Part shown: positions 52,101 to 60,914 of the stretch, in pieces
Numbering within the stretch: the stretch's first letter is position 1
Layout of the letters: the number at the start of each line of letters is the position of its first letter
Assembly: GCA_947629335.1 (NCBI GenBank)
Contig: CANRDI010000002.1
Location: 174,046 to 238,045 of the forward strand
Source: an uncultured Clostridia bacterium
GTDB lineage: Bacteria; Bacillota; Clostridia; Oscillospirales; Ruminococcaceae
Reading direction: 5' to 3'
Length of the DNA: 64,000 nucleotides
Made by a program: the position numbers and the translations under genes
The notes under the pieces: generated by a model
The model's input: only the letters and a program-made list of their open reading frames with translations
What the model was told of the DNA's origin: nothing
The model's database searches: none

Positions 52101-52129
52101 ATTATATCAGAACAAATATATTTTGTCAA
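52101..52129 (-). promoter_or_regulatory. Sigma-A promoter of the LRR lipoprotein
   Basis: On the minus strand TTGACA (plus 52124-52129) and TATAAT (plus 52101-52106), 17-bp spacer. Confidence 0.82.
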
Positions 52130-52218
52130 CAGCGTCCTGCTTTCGGACAGGCACTGAAAGCCGCACACGATATCCTGCGATTATTTTATCGGGGATTGAT
52201 TTTGTGTACTTTTGATAC

Positions 52219-52247
52219 TTGACAAATCATTAATAATGTGTTATAAT
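52219..52247 (+). promoter_or_regulatory. Sigma-A promoter upstream of tRNA-Leu
   Basis: TTGACA at 52219-52224 and TATAAT at 52242-52247, 17-bp spacer. It is about 210 bases before the tRNA, so the primary transcript would have an unusually long 5' leader; no closer promoter is evident. Confidence 0.72.
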
Positions 52248-52465
52248 AAAATCTGTAAGTGTTTTATTATAAGATTAAAATGCCTCGCGCATACGCAAAA
52301 TTTTTTCAAAATTTTGTTCCGCGCTTATTGGCAAATTATACGATAATGGTTTTATTGTGGTTGCAGAGCGGTGTTTTGCGCGGCAGTCATATGATTTATG
52401 TGCATTGATATAATAATTTTCCGCATATATCAGCGGATCATTATTTTTGAATTAAGTTAATATAT

Positions 52466-52552
52466 GCCGCTGTGGCGAAATCGGCAGACGCAAGGGACTT
52501 AAAATCCCTCGGAGTAACATCCGTACCGGTTCAAGTCCGGTCAGCGGCACCA
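52466..52552 (+). tRNA. tRNA-Leu, anticodon UAA
   Basis: Acceptor strands GCCGCTG (52466-52472) and CAGCGGC (52542-52548) pair fully; discriminator A and encoded CCA follow. The D-arm, the anticodon loop CTTAAAA with anticodon TAA, a long class II variable arm (CGGAGTAACATCCG) and a T-loop GGTTCAAGTCC are all readable. The long variable arm and UAA anticodon identify leucine. Confidence 0.97.
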
Positions 52553-52569
52553 GCAGGGCAATGCCCTGC
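52553..52569 (+). other. Hairpin directly after tRNA-Leu
   Basis: GCAGGGC AAT GCCCTGC, a perfect 7-pair stem starting at the base after CCA. Possibly a processing or pausing element before the terminator. Confidence 0.5.
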
Positions 52570-52578
52570 ACCTGGTAC

Positions 52579-52610
52579 GTCCCGCACGCTGTTGCGGGAC
52601 GATTTCTTTT
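52579..52610 (+). terminator. Terminator of tRNA-Leu
   Basis: GTCCCGCA (52579-52586)/TGCGGGAC (52593-52600), six-base loop, then GATTTCTTTT. Confidence 0.78.
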
Positions 52611-52618
52611 GGCTCGAC

Positions 52619-52688
52619 CGAAAAAATTTTTTTGTAAAGGTTACAGTATACAGGAGAAAGTACACAATAAAAAGTAAACAGTAGAATG
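52619..52688 (+). repeat. Inverted dispersed repeat, left copy
   Basis: CGAAAAAAT(T)TTTTTTGTAA then AGGTTACAGTATACAG and ending AGTAAACAGTAGAATG. The same blocks occur in reverse orientation at 61975-62084, where 40-odd bases with a long palindrome are inserted after AGGTTA. Confidence 0.65.
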
Positions 52689-52748
52689 AGTTTTAAAGGT
52701 CCTCTTTGAAATACTCTTAGATACTTTTATTATTTCGAGGTTAAGAAT

Positions 52749-53162
52749 ATGGCATTTGTAAATGAGAGATTAACAGCCGGGCAAAGAATGGACTTTAAGA
52801 ATCGTCAAATTAAGAACCCAATTTCAGGCAACGTTGCGTGTCCGCGTTGCAGAACCATTGACACGGGGAAAGGCATGTGTCTTTGGCATTTGGGAAATCT
52901 CGGACGAGACGATTTTAATGACCATGCGTTTTTGTTTGAATGGAAAGGAAATGAGTATGTTGTAATTATGGAATATTCCGATCCTGAGCCCAATTCAAAT
53001 TTGATTAAATGGTCAATTTCAAAGTATGAAACAGAATTTAACGGCAAAGAGGATTTTGCCGGCGACTTTAAAGATGCATTAATAACTTTTGCGATAGACG
53101 GCAGCAATCTCCAACGTAACGAGACTATTGTTGATGTTGATTTCAGGAAAGTGCTGAAATGA
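52749..53162 (+). CDS. Hypothetical protein of 137 residues
   Basis: Unrecognised soluble protein. It has one CxxC (VACPRCRTID, residues 28-37) and a Cys-x3-His (CLWHLGN), which could bind zinc; the rest is alternating strand and helix with many aromatic residues (FLFEWKGNEYVVIMEY). A GAGG lies 9 bases before the ATG. Its stop overlaps the start of a 46-codon frame (ATGA). It begins the accessory stretch behind the tRNA and the left repeat. Confidence 0.62.
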   Translation: MAFVNERLTAGQRMDFKNRQIKNPISGNVACPRCRTIDTGKGMCLWHLGNLGRDDFNDHAFLFEWKGNEYVVIMEYSDPEPNSNLIKWSISKYETEFNGKEDFAGDFKDALITFAIDGSNLQRNETIVDVDFRKVLK

Positions 53163-53299
53163 CAGTTTATAAAGCCTTGAATAAATTTTGCGCGAATATT
53201 TCTGAATATCCGAAAACGCCGATCAAGTTCTTAGATAACAGCAATAGGTATGCTGTGGGATTTTTAATAAAAATGTGCGGTAAAGGCGGAGAAAAATAG
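53159..53299 (+). CDS. 46-residue hypothetical protein coupled to the preceding gene
   Basis: ATG at 53159 overlaps the stop of the 137-residue gene (ATGA); the frame runs 46 codons to TAG at 53297-53299. The protein begins MTVYKALNKFCANISEYPKT and ends VGFLIKMCGKGGEK. No function recognised and no independent ribosome site other than coupling. It could be a real small gene or the remnant of a longer one. Confidence 0.42.
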   Translation: MTVYKALNKFCANISEYPKTPIKFLDNSNRYAVGFLIKMCGKGGEK

Positions 53300-53421
53300 T
53301 TGTATTTTAATTGTAAGCTCGATTTACATTTGCGGTTTATAGCAAAAATGCTCCGTGCGTTCGGCAAAAGCGTCGGCAAGGAGCTTGTAAACAAGATCGA
53401 ACTTTATCTGTTTTTAAATTA

Positions 53422-53970
53422 TCAAAGCCCGACCTTTTGTGCTGATATATTATTTTTCCATTCTTCCAATTTTGTTAAAAATGCGTGATATTCCTCTTTT
53501 TGCGTAATGTTGACAGGAAATGTTCTGCTTATTTTTGTGTTATTTTCTTCGGCTACAAATCTGATTATCTCATTCTGATTTTTATCATATAACCATACAA
53601 ACTGCATACTGCCGCCGGGTTTTCCGCAGGCAATTTTTCCGATACTGTCCCGTGTTATAACAAATCCGCTTTTGTAACTTATTTCTTTTTTCGTAATCTG
53701 CAAAGGAACGATGTACAATTTTTCATCTGTAATTCCTAATGCGTAATATTCGCATGGACGCTTGTGCCTTATCTCCTGATAAGCGTAAATAGGCACATAT
53801 TTTTCACCTGTCGGTATGACCTCTTTGAGTATCTCCAGCACCCTGTAACGCTCTTTGCTGTTCACGCCTTTCTTAATACCGATTCTGTCCCTCAACACAA
53901 CGCTCACAATCGTTCCCACAACTGCTGCTCCCAAAATCAACAGCAGGAGTATATCTGTGAGATCATTCAT
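53422..53970 (-). CDS. Membrane-anchored hypothetical protein
   Basis: A 182-residue protein with one N-terminal helix (DILLLLILGAAVVGTIVSVV, residues 5-25) followed by a cytoplasmic or external beta-rich domain (EKYVPIYAYQEIRHKRPCEY, then KLYIVPLQITKKEISYKSG). The later part reads like a PH-type fold, but I cannot confirm that. The ATG at 53970 has GCGGAGG upstream; earlier in-frame starts lack one. It lies 56 bases after the ankyrin gene and probably shares its transcript. Confidence 0.65.
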   Translation of the reverse strand: MNDLTDILLLLILGAAVVGTIVSVVLRDRIGIKKGVNSKERYRVLEILKEVIPTGEKYVPIYAYQEIRHKRPCEYYALGITDEKLYIVPLQITKKEISYKSGFVITRDSIGKIACGKPGGSMQFVWLYDKNQNEIIRFVAEENNTKISRTFPVNITQKEEYHAFLTKLEEWKNNISAQKVGL

Positions 53971-54026
53971 ACTTAGTTCCTCCGCATGTTTGAACTCCAT
54001 ATCCGTCCGAACATTTTCGGATGATA

Positions 54027-55079
54027 TTATTTCTTGCAATTCGCCTCATCAAGCAGGATAAGATCGGGATTTGCAAGTACCCATTCAACTATAATTTCCG
54101 CTAATCTGTACAAAGTCTTTTTATCGGTTGTTGGTGTAATATTATTTATTATTCCGACGGCTTCGTTAATATTTTTTGCATTTGAAGAATTAGCTGTCTG
54201 CAAAAAATCGGTCAGTTCATCAAGCATCTTTTTATATTCACTGCCCCAATTGATACCGCCGTTGTCAAGCACCTCGTGCGTTATCTTTCCGACAATGCGG
54301 ATGACCTCGCCCTGCACGGTCTGTGCTTTTCCGCTTGCGGGAACGAGCATATTCCGCAGCTCATTGAACTGCTCATGCCAATTTTTGCTTCTCACGAAGA
54401 TTTTCCCGTTCGGAGTTTCCCTTTCGGGCACGGGAGCGGCATCTAATAATTTATACAGTTCATTCAGTGCCGAACCAAGCTCGTTTTTAGTCTGCTCGTC
54501 CATTTCGGACTTGTAAAACTCAAATCTTTCGCCTATTTGCTTTACATATCCTGCGGTTTTATCTGTCGGCAAAACGCCCGCTTTTATCAGCATTTCCGAA
54601 ATTTCAAGCACCGCAGGGATATTGCCGTTCTCACAATGCGCAAGCGCTGTATCAAGAAGTGTTTTCCCGTCAGCATCACCCTTGACATTTACCGAAGCGT
54701 TCGCTTCAAGCAGATTTCTGACCGCCTTCGCGTCAGCCGACGAACACGCGCGTGCCAAAGCGTTTCCCCTATAGGGAACAGCCGTAAAATTTATATCCGC
54801 GCCGTTATCCAAAAGGCATTTGAGGTTGTCCTTATCAGCAGCATGAAAGCTAATTGCAGGGTATCCGAACCCGCAGTCGGCGTTTGCCTCCAAGCCGTTA
54901 TCAATTAAAAACTGAATATGAAAAGGCTTTAAATTTCTGTATGAAAAAGCGTTGCAGGTAGTTTTTCCTTTGTTTGCGGCAGTTATCTCGCACTTTTCAA
55001 AAACCTTCTTGAATGCGTCCATATTTCCGCTGTCGATTATATCGCTGAAATTATCGGGTAATGTTTTTTTCTTCGCCAT
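54027..55079 (-). CDS. Ankyrin-repeat protein
   Basis: A 350-residue soluble protein. Residues 10-180 are about four to five ankyrin repeats (FLIDNGLEANADCGFGYPAI, CLLDNGADINFTAVPYRGNA, NLLEANASVNVKGDADGKTL, EMLIKAGVLP). Residues 180-350 are helical without a recognised domain. No signal peptide, so intracellular. The ATG at 55079 follows AGAGGAGA. Promoter at 55269-55297. Bacterial ankyrin proteins of this kind are often immunity or protein-binding factors; here there is no toxin gene next to it. Confidence 0.85.
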   Translation of the reverse strand: MAKKKTLPDNFSDIIDSGNMDAFKKVFEKCEITAANKGKTTCNAFSYRNLKPFHIQFLIDNGLEANADCGFGYPAISFHAADKDNLKCLLDNGADINFTAVPYRGNALARACSSADAKAVRNLLEANASVNVKGDADGKTLLDTALAHCENGNIPAVLEISEMLIKAGVLPTDKTAGYVKQIGERFEFYKSEMDEQTKNELGSALNELYKLLDAAPVPERETPNGKIFVRSKNWHEQFNELRNMLVPASGKAQTVQGEVIRIVGKITHEVLDNGGINWGSEYKKMLDELTDFLQTANSSNAKNINEAVGIINNITPTTDKKTLYRLAEIIVEWVLANPDLILLDEANCKK

Positions 55080-55268
55080 TATCTTCTCCTCTATAAAAAA
55101 TGTCATTATAAAATATAAAACGCGGCTGCTGACGTCACTAAAGTGTAGCTTTGTCTTGTGCTGAAACAAACTCCATCCGCAAAAACAGCTTTGAGCGGAC
55201 ATTTGCCGTCCTTTTGAAACAAAGGCTTTCCCCTGTATAAAACAATATAAACAATTACCAATACACTA

Positions 55269-55297
55269 ATTATAACATATCTTAAACAACTTTTCAA
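55269..55297 (-). promoter_or_regulatory. Sigma-A promoter of the ankyrin gene
   Basis: On the minus strand TTGAAA (plus 55292-55297) and TATAAT (plus 55269-55274), 17-bp spacer; about 185 bases before the ATG. Confidence 0.72.
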
Positions 55298-55626
55298 CTA
55301 TAATTTGTAAAAACCCGCAAACTATCCTTTTATGATCGGCTTAATAATTTGTCTTTACAATAACAAATGTTCTCCGAATACCGTCGAAGTGTGCGGCGAG
55401 AATAATATGCCGAAAACTTTAATCAAAGCAAATTATTTAAGGCAAAGTTTGAACAAGAATAAATACCGCTTTATAATGCAATAATTAACGCGGCAAACGA
55501 GTTTTGCGCGGTCAAGTTAAAAGCAGCCCCTCCATTTTTCGGGTTTTAACATCAAGAAAACAGAGGGAATGGAGCAAATTTTAGAGATTTACAAATTTAT
55601 ATTCGAGTTTTTTATTTTATAAAGGA

Positions 55627-55655
55627 TTGACAAAGGACTGCAAATATTGTACAAT
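55627..55655 (+). promoter_or_regulatory. Sigma-A promoter of the binding protein-histidine kinase pair
   Basis: TTGACA at 55627-55632 and TACAAT at 55650-55655, 17-bp spacer; about 75 bases before the ATG. Confidence 0.8.
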
Positions 55656-55735
55656 ATAAGCATGACGTTTTTTTAGAAAACTGTTTTGGAAAACTTTTGG
55701 AGATCATTATTTACAAAATAGAAACCGGTGGTAAT

Positions 55736-57661
55736 ATGAATATGAAAAGAATGCTTTGTTTGATCTTGGCGACGCTCTGCCTTGGCGGCTGCTCTTTGCA
55801 GGAAAACGGATCATCAGGCGGAGAAAAAACAGTCGTTACCTTGATGTATACCGACGATCTGCCAAACCTCGAAAAACTTGTGGAAAATACATATACCGAT
55901 ATCGACCTTCAAATTGAAAGAAACACACCCGCTACTATAGACGGCGAAATTGAACGCCGCCTGCGCAACGGTCACGGGAGCGATATTGTCGCGTCTACTC
56001 TTGCAGCAGGCGATGTGCTGAATTATCTTGCGGATCTGAGTGCAGACGATTATATTTCGGCTTATCAGTCGGGCATAATGCACAAAATCTCCCGCGACGG
56101 AAAAAACTATTTTATCCCGCTTCCTGCACAGTATTACGGGTATATCTACAACACCACGCTTTTGAAAGAAATCGGGCTTGATGTTCCGACAACTCAGGAA
56201 GAACTTTTCAATGTGCTTAAAACTGCGGAAGAGAAGAATATCGGCGCGGATGAAAACGGCGCTGTGTTCACGACGGACGGTACTCCCGCTGTTACGGCGA
56301 CCTTTGCCATTGCAACACAGATCCCCGATTTTTTCGGGTTGTCAGAGGGAATAAAGTGGCTTGACGATATGAAAAACGGAAAGGCGACTTTTAAAGGTTC
56401 GCTTGAACCGAGCCTTGATATGCCGCTTGAACTGATAGAAAAAGAATATATGAATCCTCAGTCGTTCGCTGCGGTCACAAACGCCGTTCCTGTTCTTGAA
56501 AAAATGCGCAGCGGAAAACTGCTTATGGCGTTTGATAACGTAACTATGCTCGACAATATCCGAAAGGACAGCGAGTATGAATTTGATATGCTTCCTATTT
56601 TAAGCAGCAAAGGCAATCCCTCGTGGACGGTTTCTACTCCGACGGCTTTTCTCGGCATAAACAAGACCCTTACCGAAAGCGGCAATGAAGAAAAGCTCTC
56701 CGCTTGCCGAAAAATACTTGCCCTTATCTCCACTCCCGAAGGGCAGAACGCCTTTATGCAGGACAACGGCGCGGCTTATTCTTACCTTGTTGACTATACG
56801 CCGACAGCGGATATTGTACCCGACGGAATAGAGGACTGCATTGAAAACGGCTATAACTACAATATATCTATGTCAAATGATTTTATGCGCTATTTCGGAA
56901 ACCGCTGCAACGCCGTGCTTTGCGGGCAAAAGGATATTGATAAGGCGTTTTCCGAGATTGACAGCTATATGCAAAACGGCGACACCCACACTGCTACGCT
57001 TATCGGAACGATAAACCATGATATGATAGTTGAAAACTATAATGTACGCCTTAAAGAGACCGAAATAGGAAATCTTATCTCCGACGCTGTAAGAGAGATA
57101 ACAGGCACGGATATTGCCGTGGTAAACGGCGGTTCTATCAGAGGAAGTCTTTACAAGGGCAATGTTTACAGTTACGACCTTGAATATGTCTGCCCGTTTG
57201 AAAACAAAATTATAGTTCTTGAAGTAAACGCGGAGGTTATCAGAAAAATGCTTTCAAACAGCCTGTCGGCTATGGTGCGTGACGCGCAGATACCGGGAGG
57301 AAGATTTTTGAATGTTTCGGGGCTTAAATATTCTTTCACTCCAGCGACAGACAGTTCTTCTGCTCAGCTTGCAGATGTGACGCTGCCCGACGGTTCGCCG
57401 CTTGACGAAAATGCAGTTTACACTATCGCGGTAACAGATTATATGGCAGGAATAAGCGGTTATGCCGACAACAACGGCGACGGTTTCACAATGCTGAACG
57501 TTTACAGTGATGATACTCCTAAAGCCGAAAATGTAAAACTCGTCAGTGAGACCGAATATACATTTCAGAGCATATTGGAAAAATATATCATCAATCACAA
57601 CAACGAGGAAATAGCGTCGCAGATCGAAGGAAGGATCACATTGGTGAATGAAAATGAGTAA
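55736..57661 (+). CDS. Lipoprotein fusing a solute-binding protein to a 5'-nucleotidase C-terminal domain
   Basis: Surface lipoprotein of about 641 residues. Lipobox LGGC (Cys19) after a short signal peptide. Residues 28-420 are a family 1 extracellular solute-binding domain (GSDIVASTLAAGDVLNYLAD, PAQYYGYIYNTTLLKEIGLD, STPTAFLGINKTL). Residues about 425-620 are a 5'-nucleotidase C-terminal domain: NYNVRLKETEIGNLISDAVR, NGGSIRGSLY, CPFENKIIVLEV, SGLKYSF and the NGDGF end. The nucleotidase N-terminal metallophosphatase is absent, so catalysis is unlikely and ligand binding more plausible. ATGs at 55736 and 55742 share the GGTGG site. It overlaps the histidine kinase gene. Confidence 0.85.
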   Translation: MNMKRMLCLILATLCLGGCSLQENGSSGGEKTVVTLMYTDDLPNLEKLVENTYTDIDLQIERNTPATIDGEIERRLRNGHGSDIVASTLAAGDVLNYLADLSADDYISAYQSGIMHKISRDGKNYFIPLPAQYYGYIYNTTLLKEIGLDVPTTQEELFNVLKTAEEKNIGADENGAVFTTDGTPAVTATFAIATQIPDFFGLSEGIKWLDDMKNGKATFKGSLEPSLDMPLELIEKEYMNPQSFAAVTNAVPVLEKMRSGKLLMAFDNVTMLDNIRKDSEYEFDMLPILSSKGNPSWTVSTPTAFLGINKTLTESGNEEKLSACRKILALISTPEGQNAFMQDNGAAYSYLVDYTPTADIVPDGIEDCIENGYNYNISMSNDFMRYFGNRCNAVLCGQKDIDKAFSEIDSYMQNGDTHTATLIGTINHDMIVENYNVRLKETEIGNLISDAVREITGTDIAVVNGGSIRGSLYKGNVYSYDLEYVCPFENKIIVLEVNAEVIRKMLSNSLSAMVRDAQIPGGRFLNVSGLKYSFTPATDSSSAQLADVTLPDGSPLDENAVYTIAVTDYMAGISGYADNNGDGFTMLNVYSDDTPKAENVKLVSETEYTFQSILEKYIINHNNEEIASQIEGRITLVNENE

Positions 57662-59867
57662 AGGTCAAGGCAAAAGGATCTTACACAGGCGGTTTTATAT
57701 CATGCTGATACCGGCGATCATGCTTGTATTCCTGCTGGTGTATTGGCTCATATATGCCGCTGCGGTTATAACATCTGATTTCACAAAAAACATGAACACC
57801 ATGTATCTGCGCGAGATGACAAATTTAACGCAGGCTAACTTCAAGTCGGGGCTTTCAATGCGGTACAGCGGACTGAAGGCTGTTGCCGAAAGCGTAAACG
57901 CCGAAGATACGAAAAGCGCGGAGGCAATGAAGAGGTTTATAAAAACTGCCGAAAATAACAACGACTTTGAGTTTATGGCGTTTGTTGACAAAGACGGATT
58001 TTATTACAGCAAAGACGGAAAACGCCCCGCAGCTTCAAAACTCAGCTTTCTTGCTGATCTGCTCGACGGCAAGGACAAGCTCATCTCCTATAACGAAACG
58101 TTTCTTCATGATAATATGATAGTTCTCGGTACGCAGATATCGCCGATACGTTATGACGGAGCGGATATTATCGCAATCATTGCAGGATTTACAGCGGATT
58201 CTATCGGTCAGCATCTGTCTTTGCGCAGCGAGGACGGACAGACCAATGCGAGCATCGTTTCCAAAGACGGCAGCTTTATAGTTTATAACTCCTATTTTTC
58301 CGACATTCCGACGGGCAGCAACGTCATCTCAAAATTCAAGGAATACGCCGAATTTGACAAAGGGTTTTCCGTTGAGCAGATAGAAAACGACTTTAAAAGC
58401 GGAAATTCCGGAATGGTCGTTTTCAAAGCTGTCGGAGCACATATGTGTATGTATTATTCGCCTATAGAGGATACGGAATGGTATATGCTCATGGAAGTAC
58501 CATATGAGATAGTTGATGAAATGACAGAAGACCTGAGCGGACGGCTGAATACAAACGCTATAGTTATGATGGCTACGGTAATGGCGATGATAATCGTTAT
58601 TTTCGTTATTTATTTCATCAATTTGCGGGCGCACTCAAAACAGCTCGAAGAGGCGCGAAAATCTGCGGAAAACGCTCGGAAAGCCGCCGAGCAGGCAAGC
58701 CTTGCAAAAAGCGAATTTCTCAGCCGTATGAGCCACGAGATACGCACCCCCATGAACGGTATAATCGGCATGACGGAGATAGCCCGCCGAAACTCGAACG
58801 ACCCGGAAAAGGTAGACGACTGTCTGAAAAAAGTATCGCTCTCGTCAAAGCATTTGATGTCGCTTATAAATGATGTGCTGGATATGTCAAAGATAGAGAG
58901 TGGAAAAATACAGCTTAAAAACGAACTTTTCGATCTGCGGCTTTTTCTTGAGAATATTGAAAATATCTACAGCGTACTGGCGGAGGAAAAAGAGATCGAC
59001 TTTAAGATAGCTGTGTTCGGCAGTATTAACGAACTTATCGGTGGAGATTCGCTTCGCCTAAACCAGATACTTACAAATCTTCTTTCAAACGCTTTTAAAT
59101 TTACGCCGAAAGGCGGCAAAATAGTTCTAAGCATAAGCAAGCTGAAACAAGAGGGAAGTTCTATCCTTCTGAGGTTCTCCGTTAAGGATACGGGAACCGG
59201 CATAAAACAGGAAAATATTGAAAAGATATTTGAGGCGTTTGAACAGGAAAACATTGAAATAACTCATAAATTCGGAGGAACAGGACTTGGGCTGTCTATC
59301 GTCCGCAAATTTTCCGAGCTTATGGGCGGCTGCGTCAAGGTGCAAAGCGAATACGGCAAGGGTTCGGAATTTGTGGTGGAACTGCCTTTCACAGTTACCG
59401 AAAATTCCGATATGATAGAATGGAAAACGGACAAATCTTCGGATAAAAATATTGCTGAAAATAAAGTATACGACTTTAACGGAAAGCATATCCTGCTTGC
59501 CGAGGACAACGAGTTGAACCGTGAAATTGCCATAGAACTTCTCGGAACGGGCACAGGCGCTATAATAGACGCGGCGGAGAACGGACAACACGCGGTTTCG
59601 CTTTTTGCTGACAGTGAAATAAACTACTATGACCTTATCCTCATGGATATTCAGATGCCGCATATGGACGGTTTTGAGGCGACAAGAAAAATACGCGCGA
59701 TGGAACGTCCCGACGCTTTGTCTGTACCTATCTTCGCAATGACCGCAAACGCTTTTGCCGAAGACGCTGAAAAAAGCCGACAGGCAGGTATGAACGCGCA
59801 TCTTTCAAAACCGCTTGAAATTTCCGCAGTTCTCGCGGCAATGAACGAAATTCTTAATAACAGCTGA
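57648..59867 (+). CDS. Hybrid sensor histidine kinase coupled to the binding-protein lipoprotein
   Basis: Membrane kinase of 739 residues. Helices at 17-41 and 304-324 flank an extracellular Cache-like sensor. Then come a coiled linker, phospho-His363 in SHEIRTPMNG, an ATPase domain (DTGTGI, GGTGLGLSI) and one receiver (LLAEDNELNREIA, LMDIQMPHMDG). There is no HPt. The gene overlaps the lipoprotein stop. GGTGA at 57643 could serve the ATG at 57648 or the one at 57654. The lipoprotein probably delivers the ligand to the Cache domain, as solute-binding partners do for other kinases; that is inference. The terminator at 59903 follows. Confidence 0.93.
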   Translation: MKMSKGQGKRILHRRFYIMLIPAIMLVFLLVYWLIYAAAVITSDFTKNMNTMYLREMTNLTQANFKSGLSMRYSGLKAVAESVNAEDTKSAEAMKRFIKTAENNNDFEFMAFVDKDGFYYSKDGKRPAASKLSFLADLLDGKDKLISYNETFLHDNMIVLGTQISPIRYDGADIIAIIAGFTADSIGQHLSLRSEDGQTNASIVSKDGSFIVYNSYFSDIPTGSNVISKFKEYAEFDKGFSVEQIENDFKSGNSGMVVFKAVGAHMCMYYSPIEDTEWYMLMEVPYEIVDEMTEDLSGRLNTNAIVMMATVMAMIIVIFVIYFINLRAHSKQLEEARKSAENARKAAEQASLAKSEFLSRMSHEIRTPMNGIIGMTEIARRNSNDPEKVDDCLKKVSLSSKHLMSLINDVLDMSKIESGKIQLKNELFDLRLFLENIENIYSVLAEEKEIDFKIAVFGSINELIGGDSLRLNQILTNLLSNAFKFTPKGGKIVLSISKLKQEGSSILLRFSVKDTGTGIKQENIEKIFEAFEQENIEITHKFGGTGLGLSIVRKFSELMGGCVKVQSEYGKGSEFVVELPFTVTENSDMIEWKTDKSSDKNIAENKVYDFNGKHILLAEDNELNREIAIELLGTGTGAIIDAAENGQHAVSLFADSEINYYDLILMDIQMPHMDGFEATRKIRAMERPDALSVPIFAMTANAFAEDAEKSRQAGMNAHLSKPLEISAVLAAMNEILNNS

Positions 59868-59902
59868 CTAAATCACCGGCAGAGTTCGGCGCATAGCTGA
59901 CA

Positions 59903-59935
59903 AGGGAAGCCCTGAAAAGGGTTTCCCTATTGTTA
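59903..59935 (+). terminator. Terminator of the binding protein-histidine kinase operon
   Basis: AGGGAAGCCCT (59903-59913)/AGGGTTTCCCT (59918-59928) with a GAAA loop and one G-T pair, then ATTGTTAT. Confidence 0.78.
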
Positions 59936-60251
59936 TAGTAAACAGCTATGGGTATCCGCTGCGCTGACGTCGGCGCACAATGCACAAAAACACGAACAGG
60001 CGGTTGAAATCCGTCCTCAAGGCAATATTTCTTGTTCTATAAAATAATTATTGATTTTAATATAAAAACATATTGATAAACATAAAATATTGTGATATTA
60101 TAGCATGCGCATAGAAGTTCCGTTTGCCAAAAATACAAAGTAAACGAGTAAATACTTGTTTTACGGCAGTATTCTGATACTCGACAATACAGGTGCGGTT
60201 TCAGAACATAATTGTTTTTGATAACTAAATTTATTTTTCAGGTGGTTAGTA
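59936..60251. other. Intergenic region before the small membrane protein
   Basis: Contains the promoter at 60073-60101 and a leader of about 145 bases; no gene or repeat seen. Confidence 0.45.
60073..60101 (+). promoter_or_regulatory. Promoter of the small membrane protein
   Basis: TTGATA at 60073-60078 and TATTAT at 60096-60101, 17-bp spacer. Confidence 0.6.
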
Positions 60252-60743
60252 ATGAAAACTAATATCAGCATTATATTTATGAGGGTGACTCTTGTTTTGG
60301 TTTTTCTTATCAGGTTGCTGATATGTTCATTTTGGTACCCTTTCAGTGTAACATTAAGCTCAGATACAGGTATCTTAGACTATGATCCAAGTGAAATAAC
60401 GTTTCAGCAGAATGTTGAGTTTTACTGTCAACTACTCTTTTACTGGATAATATCGCTGCCTTGCTTCGCCGTGGTTTTAATGGGATTTATCAATACCGTG
60501 TATGCACGAAAAGAAGGAACTTTTAATAAAAAGTCGGCAAATATTCTTTTTAAAATGGCATTGATACTTTTCATTTCCTCAATAATTTTCCTTATCGTAA
60601 ACTTTGTTTTTATGAGTTTGGGTTGGAATAAGTTCATAAATTTGTATTTAGCCGTGGGCATATTGGGGTTAGTTTTTTCGGCAGGGATTTACGCTGTTCA
60701 CAAGTATATTGCCAAGGGCGCAGCGAATAATGCTGGGCATTGA
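60252..60743 (+). CDS. Four-helix integral membrane protein of unknown function
   Basis: A 163-residue membrane protein with helices at about 8-28, 60-85, 100-122 and 130-152. Between the first two is an external loop of about 30 residues (SSDTGILDYDPSEITFQQNV). The layout resembles small DUF2975-type proteins, often next to a Cro-like regulator, but no regulator gene is present and I cannot confirm the family. AGGTGGTTAG precedes the ATG. No other gene shares its transcript. Confidence 0.7.
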   Translation: MKTNISIIFMRVTLVLVFLIRLLICSFWYPFSVTLSSDTGILDYDPSEITFQQNVEFYCQLLFYWIISLPCFAVVLMGFINTVYARKEGTFNKKSANILFKMALILFISSIIFLIVNFVFMSLGWNKFINLYLAVGILGLVFSAGIYAVHKYIAKGAANNAGH

Positions 60744-60857
60744 TTTGGGCAAAAATTAGTGCAAGCCGATATTTTAAGAAAATTTCGTTCTTATATTCTT
60801 CAATATTCTTCGCCTCGCTTGCGCAAAGAAAAATTCAAACAAAGTCCCTTACAGAAT

Positions 60858-60892
60858 AACAGAGCATCGCCTGATACGATGCTCTGTTTATG
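60858..60892 (+). terminator. Terminator after the small membrane protein
   Basis: Perfect 12-base stem AACAGAGCATCG (60858-60869)/CGATGCTCTGTT (60877-60888), seven-base loop, short T-containing tail. It may also act for the opposite-strand gene. Confidence 0.65.
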
Positions 60893-60914
60893 TATACGGT
60901 TGATAAATCAGAAA

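Larger units (their letters stand above)
55080..55696. other. Intergenic region between divergent ankyrin and binding-protein genes
   Basis: Holds the two promoters (55269-55297 minus, 55627-55655 plus). The 320 bases between them are AT-rich with no supported gene, repeat or terminator. Confidence 0.5.

Noticed and set aside
52280..52408. 42-codon frame in the tRNA-Leu leader
   Set aside because: No ribosome site ahead of the ATG; composition looks like non-coding DNA.
52466..52552. tRNA-Leu 3' end as an integration site
   Set aside because: No second copy of the tRNA 3' end and no integrase gene are visible in the window.
53300..53488. 62-codon frame starting at TTG after the 46-codon gene
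   Set aside because: Its last third is antisense to the membrane-protein gene, the start is TTG and the content is unconvincing.
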